NCBI GenBank assembly: GCA_030734395.1
Contig: JAUZTG010000029.1
Coordinates: 1,364,001-1,428,000, forward strand
Reading direction: 5' to 3'
Length of the DNA stretch: 64,000 nt
Source: Sarocladium kiliense
Lineage: Eukaryota > Ascomycota > Sordariomycetes > Hypocreales > Sarocladiaceae
The translations under genes and the position numbers were made by a program. This document shows, one piece after another, positions 55,650 to 64,000 of the stretch (its first letter is position 1; each line of letters opens with the position of its first letter). The notes below the pieces were generated by a model, which searched no databases, was not told the origin of the DNA, and saw only the letters and a list, made by a program, of their open reading frames with translations.

Positions 55650-57330
55650 ATATAGCTTCTTGGTTCCCTAGAAAGGGGAGAATAAGCACACGACCTTACG
55701 CCAGCGATGGAGAGTCAGTAAGGTAAGGGATGACAATGGCTTGTGACGCCACAGTGTCGATATCCTGGTAGAGTAACATCTGTATACATCGCTGATCAAA
55801 GATAGGGATCTCAGGTAGCCACAAAAGAAGGGATAAAACAACCACCAAACTAGACACCTGAAGACGAGGGGTCTCAGCACACCAAGATCAGGTCAGAATG
55901 TGACATAGCGGAGGAAAGCAAGCGATAACTAGTCATGATCAAAACCTTGGATCTTGATACACCCGCTCTTATTGGACATGGTCGACCACCTTTGGTGAAA
56001 GAAAGAAAGAAAGAAAGAAAGAAGAGACTGGCATTTCCTTCCAAAGCGAGAGAGACAAGGCTGGACCGGTGGTCCTTGGAATGAATGAGATTCATGTCTC
56101 ACACGGCTGAATGATGGCAGCTGACCCCGGCCTTCATTAGCCATTTTCATGACCAAGGTTACCTCGGACCAAGACCGCCTCTCACAGGAGCGCTTGGCTG
56201 CCCTGCCAGTGACAAGAGTTCAGCTGCCCTGTTGGCGGGTCTCCCGGGGGTGAGGTGGGGTGCAGGCTCGCAATTCCACAAAACGGCGGCTGCCTACGGG
56301 ACCAAGATGCTCGGAGAACCCCCCTACAGATGTGCACTTTACGGCCTTTCCGGTCTCCGATAATGGCATCAACAGCATTAGAACACCTATCAAGTCTTTT
56401 CCTGAAGGTCGGACACTAGCAATCTGAACGAACATGTGAATGACTCGGGTTCCATCGACCACTTCGGCTTTCCTTCAATTCCACCACGCCAAAAGTTTCT
56501 CGGGAGACAAAGGCAGGAGGAAACGTAGCCACTATTCGATCGTTGGATGCTGCATCCGGCATGCAGCCCTTCTAGATATGCCACTACGTGGAGATGCTGT
56601 GTTGGGCTGAACTGCATGACGGTGCCTGGCGCGTTCATTGTAGACTTTGGAAGCGGAACTTCTCATCGTATGTTGAGATTTAGCGGTTAGAGGGGTAAAG
56701 AGGAGGGTGGTGCCAGCAGCCATGCGGCCCCGAGTGATCAGATCACACAGGTGTGATGCAACTGTATCACAAAGGGATATCGGGTACCGATCCGGGAAAA
56801 CAACCGCAGCCTCTTCACACAGACATGGCTTCAATCCTGAATCACTTCATCGGTTGGCGGCTGAAACTGTGGATCATCTGTGGGTCCATGCGGTCAATAA
56901 AATTCAATAGATATAGTCTCCCCACTGCCTCGTATTCTCAAGCTCTCCTAGCTTGCACTGTAAAGGATCGTAATCTATACATCTTACTTCGTGGCCATAG
57001 TAAAATTGTAAAAGTGACTGCTTTATCTTGGTGGCGTGAGCATGGCCAAGCTAAACGCCCAGCTCGCAACTCTCCGGCTGGTCAAGGACATGATAGGCAC
57101 AGGGTTACGATTTTAACCGCCGAGGTAGATGCGGGGTTGTGAGGGAGACGGAGCCAATGTGTTCTGTCAGCCACCGCTACAGCATCCTCCAATCCCCAGC
57201 ATTCAACTACATTCACAGAATCATCGGCTTCGCCACAGGGCACATCTTGTAGCCTCATACATACTTCGTTCTTATATCTTATTCTCTAATCTTCCCTCTA
57301 AAGTCGTGTTAAAGGGTGTCTCGCTCCAAG
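55650..57330. other. Long intergenic region between the C2H2 gene and STAND-domain gene A
   Basis: About 1.7 kb without a supported gene. A (GAAA)n run of about six units lies near 55999-56022. Frames on both strands lack family resemblance. The last 100 bases are a plausible promoter for the gene at 57331. Confidence 0.55.
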
Positions 57331-58697
57331 ATGGCTGATCCACTGAGTGTTATCGCGTCCCTGTTGGCTGTCGCAACGGCCGGGATCCAATCGACGCGGT
57401 CTCTAAAGGAGGCGGCTCAACGCTACAAAACGCGCGACTCAATTTTGCGCAGGCTTTTAGAAGAGGTCGGGGATGCTGAGAATATCTTGAGCGCTCTTAA
57501 GCAGTTGCTCCAGGCTGATACACTGCAGCCTGCGGTCGAGGCCGACATTTCAATGGCTGCGCTTCTCCGCCGCCCTATTGAGCGATGCAGCGAAGTGTGC
57601 GGCGAGTTCGAAAAGGCTATGGAGCAGTTCAGCAAGAAGTCGAAGACCGGATTTTTGGATTGGACGAAGATGGAATTCATGAGAGGGGATATCAATCAGT
57701 TTCTGGACACCGTGGCAGGATACAAAGCCACCATCTCAGTCGGCTTGGGGCTTCTCACCATGTGCGTTCTCCCAACTCTTGCAAATTCTGTGCTTTATGC
57801 ACATATGCAATTTTTGGAAACAAGCTGACTATTTGATGTAGGCGCATAGCCAAGCTATCCCATCAAGCCCTCGAGGAATACGACAACCTTGTAAAGAACA
57901 CTATTTGTGATCTCAGACTACGGCTGCAGCGTATCGATGATAAGATGCAAAGCTTGAGGCCGATGAGCGGTCCTTTCCCATCATACACAGACATAGATCT
58001 GAGCAATGAGCGACAAGTGACCGAGCAGTGCTTGCGAATTTGCCAAGATGCCAAATCCTATGTCGAATCTTTGGCAAGTAGAGACCCAACTCTACTGCAG
58101 GACGTTTCCTCGGGGAGTTCCGCGAATGATCTGCAGGACCAGTTCGAAGCACAGCTCCTCACGCGACAAGCTCTTGTGGAGAACCAGACAAGCTTTGTAA
58201 ACATTATCACTCGCCTTCGAGAGCGCCTTGAATCCGCCGTCTTGGACGGAGATGCAAACGAGCGATCCCGACTTCAGGAAGATATCCAGATATCTAAACA
58301 ATGTCTAGAGGTATGCAAGCTGGCGTCTAATGAAGTCTCAAGCCAAAAGATACACATCATCGGAGATGCCGTTGCCGAGGGAGACAGTGACCACATTGTG
58401 GTAACAACTCTCGCGGACCTTTTCAAGGTTGGGAACACGACGTCTAAAAATAGATCTGCCCTGCTGGTTGGATCGATGAGTGATGAAACACTTATGCAGG
58501 TATCCAACGGTCGCTATAATAGCCGTTTTGGAAATGCGAGCACGATCAATCATGCGAATCAGGGCAGAGACGCTGGCACGAACTCGGAGACATTATGTCT
58601 TGGCTCATCGTCTTCGCATCGGAGGGATCAGCAACCCCAGCCTTCACAACCGCCTTCTTCAAATGAGACGAGGAAGAGAAGAGAAGAGAAGACCTAG
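57331..58697 (+). CDS. Stand-alone STAND/NLR N-terminal domain protein A
   Basis: Two exons (57331-57761, 57842-58697) give 428 residues. The N-terminus MADPLSVIASLLAVATAGIQ and the following helices (FLDWTKMEFMRGDINQFLDT, YKATISVGLGLLTMRIAKLS) match the fungal N-terminal domain found in front of NACHT or NB-ARC modules in STAND proteins (PigL_N-like, from memory). A central helical region contains repeated Leu/Glu heptads. The end holds VAEGDSDHIVVTTLADLF and LLVGSMSDETLMQVSNGRYN, a motif also common in this family. No P-loop, ankyrin or WD40 follows: the Ser/Gln/Pro-rich tail ends the protein. The convergent neighbour B has the same plan. Its role is unknown; a link to allorecognition or cell-death signalling is inference. 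Confidence 0.82.
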
Positions 58698-59130
58698 AGG
58701 CCAATTCGAAGAAGTCGAAAGCACAGTGACCCCTGTGCTACTGCCTAAGCTGAGTCGAAGATGCGGCGCTTGGACATGTTGGCGTTCATCGTCAGTCCTC
58801 AGTAGCGAATGCCATTCAGCAGATAATAAAGTGACAACTACCATAGATTTAACCGTAGCGCAGAAATTTCCATCTCGTAGGGATATGCTGATGTGTCAAG
58901 TTGGTGACTTGCTCCTCTGCCAGCGTTTTAAATGATGCCTCATTCTGAATTCGCCCATCAATCTGGTATTTCGACAACAGTCTACCTTGACTTTCCGCCG
59001 GGCTTTCTTTCCAGTATACACAAGAACTGCGACATGGTTGATATCTGTGCCTAATAGAGGGACTGTTGAGAAGGCTTGGTATGAATACCTCAAGCGTTTG
59101 ATACACCTCTCGAATCTGGCGGCGCTTGGG
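58698..59130. other. Convergent spacer between STAND-domain genes A and B
   Basis: The 433 bases lie between two stop codons facing each other. No gene was recognised. Confidence 0.5.
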
Positions 59131-60454
59131 CTACCGATCGGTGGGCTTGTCAGTGACTTTGAAGCCCTTCCCATATCGTTCCATGAATTCCGTCTGTTGC
59201 TGACTTTCCGGCTCGGGTTCGGGCAACTCTTGGGACTCTTCCTGATGTTGCTCCTTGCTGCTGATAGGCGAAAAACTGCTCAACATATCCCGGGAAAGCT
59301 GTCGCACAGTTTCGTCGGTCATATACCCCCCAAATTGCCTGGCTCTCCAGCCGTCGGCCCGATTAGTCCCATGAAGAACTTTTCCGTTTGACGAGACCAT
59401 GATTTGAAAGGCGTCCCCTATTGCCCTATTCTCGATAACACTGGTTGATACACCTAAGTAGCTGCCCGCCGTGGAGAGTATGTCCATTGATTCTCGAGTC
59501 GACTCCCACTCCTCTCGCAAACCGGCTATAGCTTCTGCATCGGCAGGCGACCTAGAAGAGGCGCTTATTCTTTGGGCTAAACTGTTGAAAAGCTCTTTCT
59601 CTCGAGATTTGAGTTTAGTGGCCATGCGAGAGAGGCTATTCTTGCAATCCTCCAAACCCTCACGAGTGATTTTGTCGGACACAGAGCTGCCATCAGAGCC
59701 ATTGTTGGAATGTGAGGCTCGTGTAGCCGTGAGCTGGATCTGTTCGATTTGCGCAGACAGCTGAGCACAAATCTGGAGACCCTTTTCTGCGCTTAGTTTC
59801 TCCTCTTTGATCTGCTTTACTTCATATGCCTCCGATGCGGATCCAGTCACTCTTTGCTCGATATTATCTAGCTTGTCGATAATAGTCTCGATACGATCCC
59901 CTAAATCTGCTCTTGCAGTCTCCAGAAGGTCTAAATAGCCCTCGATATTTTCTGCGGTGGCTGAGGATTTCCGCCTGCGTGGGTTAGGAAGGGTGACAGG
60001 TTCCAAAGAACTCCAGTGTTCCTAGCGGGAAGGCTTACAGGCTTGCATCTGTAAGAGCGATGCTTATAATCAGTTTATAGCTGGCTAGTAACCGTCTGAA
60101 GCCGTCGATATCGTCTCCCATATATCTTAGGCGAGCCCAGTCCCTAAAACTTGCGCGACCAGCGCTGGACCGAGAGGAGCACTTTTTGATCTCCAGTTCA
60201 AACTCTTTGCAGGCTTTGGCGCATCGTCGTAGAGGAATCTCAAGCGCAGAGAGATCTATATCGGATGTGGCTTGGATTGTGTCGTTCAGTGAACTGAGAA
60301 CCCCGCTCAGCGCGCCAGTCTCCTCGGCAAGATCACGGACGCGCTGCTGATGTGATTGATAGCTGTTGATTGTATCGTATAGCGCGATGCTGGACTTGAA
60401 TGCAATGGCGGTCAAGCCTGCCAGACCTGAGACGACGCCAATTGTTTCTGCCAT
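59131..60454 (-). CDS. Stand-alone STAND/NLR N-terminal domain protein B
   Basis: Two exons (60039-60454, 59131-59974) join as DASLRKSSATAENIEGYL and give 419 residues. The N-terminus MAETIGVVSGLAGLTAIAFK and the block FRDWARLRYMGDDIDGFRRL, YKLIISIALTDAS match the same N-terminal STAND domain as in gene A. The intron sits at the equivalent place in both. A long helical segment (LDLLETARADLGDRIETIID) follows. The C-terminal motif AIGDAFQIMVSSNGKVLHGT with GGYMTDETVRQLSRD parallels gene A. The tail is Glu/Gln/Pro-rich. No nucleotide-binding domain is present. A and B are diverged paralogues in tail-to-tail orientation. Confidence 0.82.
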
Positions 60455-60914
60455 ATCGAACGAGTGTTTGTCTATTGCGACAGGCAGCGCAGAACCAGTG
60501 TTATTGTGTTCGGGCGTAAAGCACAGGATGTTGTAAAGCTCTTAATACCAAGCGTCGCCCGAGGAGAAGCTGCTCTTTCCCCGCCCGTCCCCGAATCAGC
60601 CCTTTCAGCCGAGTGTTGTGTGGAGACAGGCTCTCACTTCACCACTAACCAATCAATACCCGCTCCAGCTGCACTGACGGACACGCTATCCTCTCATAGC
60701 TTGTTGACGTAGGAAACGAGCGCAATCATCAGGGACATATCAACCTAGCTGCGGGATGTAGGAAGGCATATCATGCGATGCATGCGAGCGGTAGCTATAA
60801 GTAAGACACCCCGTCATGCGACTCGTGCAAGCAATTTCAAATCGTGCGATGAGTGAGAGAATTTCGCGGATATCTTGATTAAGCGGCGGCAAGGAACATT
60901 ACTAATCCGTGCCA
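60455..60914. other. Intergenic region between STAND-domain gene B and the MULE element
   Basis: Holds the promoter of gene B. No gene was recognised. Confidence 0.45.
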
Positions 60915-61055
60915 CGGCCGAGGCGGCCAATAAGTTACATGGGCACCCAGGCGCCCATTTAATATCGCGCGCCGGGCGCCTTTTTCTGACTAAGCACACT
61001 CCGAACGCTGGACACCAACTCGGCTTGGAGGAACATGACACACACCTTTGTTGGT
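60915..61055 (+). repeat. MULE terminal inverted repeat, left
   Basis: Matches the reverse complement of 63655-63791 from CGGCCG to CCTTTGTTGGT. It includes the transposase start codon at 61035. Confidence 0.9.
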
Positions 61056-63369
61056 GATGCGCTGCCACCGGAAGGTGTGTACGAGTCACGCGAGTCACTG
61101 CTTGCTGCCATTAATACCTGGGCAAAGCCTCGTGGTTATGCCTTTACCACTGGCAAGTCAACTAGGACCGCCAATGGCCGGATCAAAGTGGTCTACGCGT
61201 GTGACCGCAACAAGCCCCCACCAAACGCATCAGTCGACCGAACGCGCCGTACCTCCAGCCGACGAACTGGCTGCAAATTTTCAGTATTAGCCAAGCAGTC
61301 CTTAGATGGACTCACGTGGGTTCTAAGCCATCGGCCTGACAAGGACTGCGCATCGCATAATCACCCACCGAGCGAGGATCCGTGTGCGCATCCGGCGCAC
61401 CGTCGTCTGCAGGACCGAGATGCCACGACCATTGCTCACCTCGCATCGTCTGGCACAGCGCCAAAGGATATTAGGACCTACCTGCAGAACCACTCGGACA
61501 CTCTCGCCACTCAACAAGATATATACAACCAGATCGCAGCAGCTAGGAGAGACTTGCGTCAAGGTCAGAGCAGCATCCAGGCTCTGATCGCCCAATTGTC
61601 TGCCGAGGGTTTCATATGCCAGACTCAAATAGACACAAATAATCGACTGACGGCCATTTTCTTCGCCCATCCGGACTCCGTAGCGTACCTACAAAGCAAC
61701 CCCGACGTCTTGTTGCTAGACTGCACCTACAAACCGAACAAGCATGATATGCCCCTTCTTGATATGGTGGGGGTGGACTCATGCCAACGTTCTTTTTGCA
61801 TTGCATTTGCCTTTCTCTCAGGTGAATCGGAAGAGGACTACTTATGGGCGTTGGAACACCTCAGGTCATTGTACCAATGCGGCCTGCCCTCCGTCGTTTT
61901 GACTGACAGGTGTCTAGCTGCCATGAATGCCGCGACGGCTAGTTTCCCCACCTCCAAAACACTTCTGTGCCTCTGGCATGTCAATAAGGCTGTTCTTCAG
62001 CATTGTCGGCCGATTTTTGTGGCGAAAAATAGTTCCAAAGACGCGCAAACAGAAGTCCAGCTATGGGAGGCATTCTACGCATCTTGGCACTCGATCGTGG
62101 CCTCATCTGACGAGAAGGTGTTTAAGGAACGGCTAACACAGTTCGAAGCTGAGTATGGCGCCAATTACCTTGATGCTGTGGGCTACGTCAAGACATACTG
62201 GCTCGAACCATACAAAGAAATGATTGTCAAGGCGTGGGTGAACACTTATCTGCACTTCGACAACGTGGCCACCTCGAGGCAGGTGGGCTACCGACTCGAT
62301 ACTTTGGGACGAAGGCTGAGCTGCATTCTTCAGGGCGGAGAGCATTCATTCATTGATCAAATCGCACATTAAGAAGTCCAACTTCGACCTCTTTGACGTT
62401 TGGCAGGCACTCAAGCACGCCATCGCCAACCAGCTGAAGGAACTCAAACATATTCGCGTCTCTCAACAGCTGCGGGCCCCTCTCGATGTCTCAGGCGTGC
62501 TGTTTGAGGCAGTACGAGGCTGGGTCTCACACCATGCTCTGCGTAAGGTGCAAGAACAGCGCCAGTTGCTCCAGCGGCCGGAGAGAGCTCCGTGCAGCCA
62601 GATCTTTACTGCCTCACAGGGGCTGCCATGCTCGCACGCACTGGAGAGGCTTGGAGAAGAAGGGAAGGCTCTTGCTCTGGAGCATTTCCACCCTCACTGG
62701 TACCTCAAGCGAGATGCAGCCCAGCCACGACCGGTCCTAGAACCAAGGCGAGTGCAGAGCCATATCCTCCGGAGACCAGGTCAGCCCAAGACGAGCACGA
62801 GACGCGAGCCCTCCGCGTTTGAGCTGGTGGAAATCCGGAAGAGAGTGCCCAGCACATGCAGTGGATGTCACCAAGTTGGCCACATCATGACTTCCAAGAG
62901 CTGCCCATTGAGGTTCAAGGATTTGATTGTCCAGACAGCTTCTTCATCGGGCCCGGTTCCGTCACTGCATACGACACACGAGCCGATCCCTGAGATGCTA
63001 CCGGCAGATGTGGCGAGAGACACCTCGATGAGCCGCCAGGCAGTCCCAGTAGAGCCCATGGTGGGGCTTGCCTCTGAGGCCAGTCAAGCAGTTCCTGAGG
63101 AGACAGTCACGTCCGGCGAAGACGCTAGACAGTCACCGCTGAGGTATGACTCGCCCCAGGCAGTGTATCAGAGATATACCACAGCCAGGAGTTCTTGGTA
63201 TGCAGCACAGCCGGTCGGTGCCCTCAAGACCAACCAGCAATATCGCAGAGCCATGGGGCTTCCCCTCAGATATGATAAGAAGAGCTATGAGTGGTGCATT
63301 GACTATAAACAGATGGGCAGGCGCTGTGGCAGGGAGCTAGCAGCAGAGAATGGACCAAAGAAGAGATGA
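61035..63369 (+). CDS. MULE transposase (FAR1-like zinc finger, DDE domain, zinc knuckle)
   Basis: Exon 1 (61035-62278) and exon 2 (62334-63369) give 759 residues if a 55-base GC-AG intron is removed. It is needed because exon 1 otherwise ends at a stop at 62370 and the next conserved block is in another frame. Spliced, the join reads VATSRAESIHSLIKSHIKKS, the expected MULE sequence. The N-terminus carries a FAR1/WRKY-GCM1-like zinc domain (YACDRN, GCKFSVLA, ASHNHPPSE). The DDE core shows VLLLDCTYKPNKHDMPLLDM and VVLTDRCLAAMNAA, then LCLWHVNKAVLQHC. A SWIM-like region and a zinc knuckle (CSGCHQVGHIMTSKSCP) follow. Apart from the intron issue the gene looks intact. Confidence 0.85.
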
Positions 63370-63569
63370 TGGCATACTTGGACTGGAATGAGGCGGAAGA
63401 CGCTCGAATAGAGGCCCGAGTTGCCAAAGAGATGGGTGGTAACCCCCTAGCAAACAGGCGAAAGGGTATGGAAGACATCTGGAGGAGCGCTGAGCAGGAC
63501 TGCGAGGAGCAACAGGCCTTGTACGCAGACAGTGACTCGATTGAAGATTGTATCATCGTCAGGACTTAG
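63366..63569 (+). CDS. Short downstream frame of the MULE element
   Basis: A 67-residue charged helical frame (MMAYLDWNEAEDARIEARVA and so on) overlaps the transposase stop. Its reading extends upstream in the same frame as SSREWTKEEMMAYLDW, so it may be a displaced C-terminal extension of the transposase reached by a frame change near 63315, or a separate small protein. Function unknown. Confidence 0.45.
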   Translation: MMAYLDWNEAEDARIEARVAKEMGGNPLANRRKGMEDIWRSAEQDCEEQQALYADSDSIEDCIIVRT

Positions 63570-63570
63570 T

Positions 63571-63598
63571 CTCTTTTCTTTTCTTTTCTTTTCTTTTT
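63571..63598. repeat. (TTTTC)n polypyrimidine run
   Basis: A short simple-sequence run of CTTTT units directly after the small frame and inside the MULE element. Confidence 0.8.
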
Positions 63599-63654
63599 TG
63601 TGAGTTGCTGTCATTTCTTGCATTTGTCTTTCAATGTTGAATATTTAAGTAATA

Positions 63655-63791
63655 ACCAACAAAGGTGTGTGTCATGTTCCTCCAAGCCGAGTTGGTGTCC
63701 AGCGTTCGGAGTGTGCTTAGTCAGAAAAAGGCGCCCGGCGCGCGATATTAAATGGGCGCCCGGGCGCCCATGTATTGGCCGCCCACGGCCG
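63655..63791 (-). repeat. MULE terminal inverted repeat, right
   Basis: Reverse-complement partner of 60915-61055; it ends outward in CGGCCG. Confidence 0.9.
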
Positions 63792-64000
63792 ATTGTTCGA
63801 ATGGTAGTACCTAGTACCCCTCTCTTGCCTCTCCTTCCAATTACTTTCGACCTGATAGTTGAGAATCAGCAACACGGCCGCAAGTATTGATGCTATTCTT
63901 TCCCAGCTCCTTATCTAGCCCCATCACCTAAAATGCCCGAATCCGACAAATCGATGGGGAAATGCCCCGAAGCACCAGTACCACTCGACTCGCCGTCCCT
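63792..64000. other. Window end, no supported gene
   Basis: The last 209 bases show a short run resembling the 5' side of a gene (ATGCCCGAATCCGAC at 63932) but are too short to assign. Confidence 0.4.

Larger units (their letters stand above)
60915..63791 (+). mobile_element. MULE transposon with long terminal inverted repeats
   Basis: About 2.9 kb bounded by inverted repeats of about 140 bases (60915-61055 and 63655-63791), near-identical apart from small indels at the outer ends. The repeats contain GC-rich palindromic text (GGGCGCCCGGGCGCC on the right). A MULE-type transposase gene fills the interior. I could not find a convincing 8-11 base target duplication next to the CGGCCG outer ends, so the exact limits are uncertain by several bases. 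Confidence 0.88.

Noticed and set aside
60905..63800. Target site duplication of the MULE element
   Set aside because: The bases outside CGGCCG on the two sides do not match over 8-11 positions, so I do not claim one.
1..64000. CRISPR array or bacterial-type operons
   Set aside because: The tandem repeats found are contiguous without spacers, and the genes contain spliceosomal introns, so the sequence is fungal.

Overview
The window comes from a filamentous ascomycete (Pezizomycotina). The genes are compact and interrupted by short introns of about 50-60 bases with GT-AG ends, and the gene set is typically fungal: a LaeA-like methyltransferase, Zn2Cys6 and C2H2 regulators, RTA1- and Ytp1-like membrane proteins, a peroxisome inheritance protein, and fungal STAND-type domains. 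A Dothideomycete is a reasonable guess, but nothing here proves the class.

Layout. Bases 1-3500 are an AT-rich, gene-free block holding several short non-autonomous hAT-type elements; three have perfect 8-base target duplications. Bases 3.7-36 kb are an ordinary gene-dense segment: secreted pectate lyase, a Ser/Pro-rich protein of unknown role, an RTA1-like membrane protein, Inp1, a UsgS-like membrane protein, formamidase/acetamidase, the Otu1 deubiquitinase, an Rsc1/2-type chromatin remodeller subunit, a mitochondrial carrier, Rad54, a small Rsa3-like protein, a Ytp1-like protein, a small SANT/Myb protein, a GPI-anchor-type wall protein and a Ulp1-like cysteine protease.

From about 36 kb the character changes. 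Intact regulators (LaeA-like methyltransferase with an apparent frameshift, a MADS-like/SANT protein, a Zn2Cys6 factor and two paralogous C2H2 factors) alternate with decayed genes: a NACHT/NLR relic, a metacaspase whose catalytic cysteine is gone, an F-box gene with several frameshifts, and a dug2 gene (WD40 plus M20 peptidase). The dug2 remnant is frameshifted, 5'-truncated and split by a complete hAT transposon with a perfect 8-base target duplication. Next come two convergent genes that each encode only the N-terminal domain typical of fungal STAND/NLR proteins, then a MULE transposon with long terminal inverted repeats. Short tandem repeats (5, 7 and 17 base units) lie between genes.

The most interesting points are the exact hAT insertion into an already damaged dug2 gene, the possibility that this dug2 fragment lies inside an older element bounded by inverted 49-base copies, the convergent pair of NOD-less STAND N-terminal proteins near NLR and metacaspase remains, and a MULE whose transposase start codon lies inside its terminal repeat and whose reading frame needs a GC-AG intron. 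All exon boundaries were worked out by eye from splice signals and frame continuity; no search or alignment was run.
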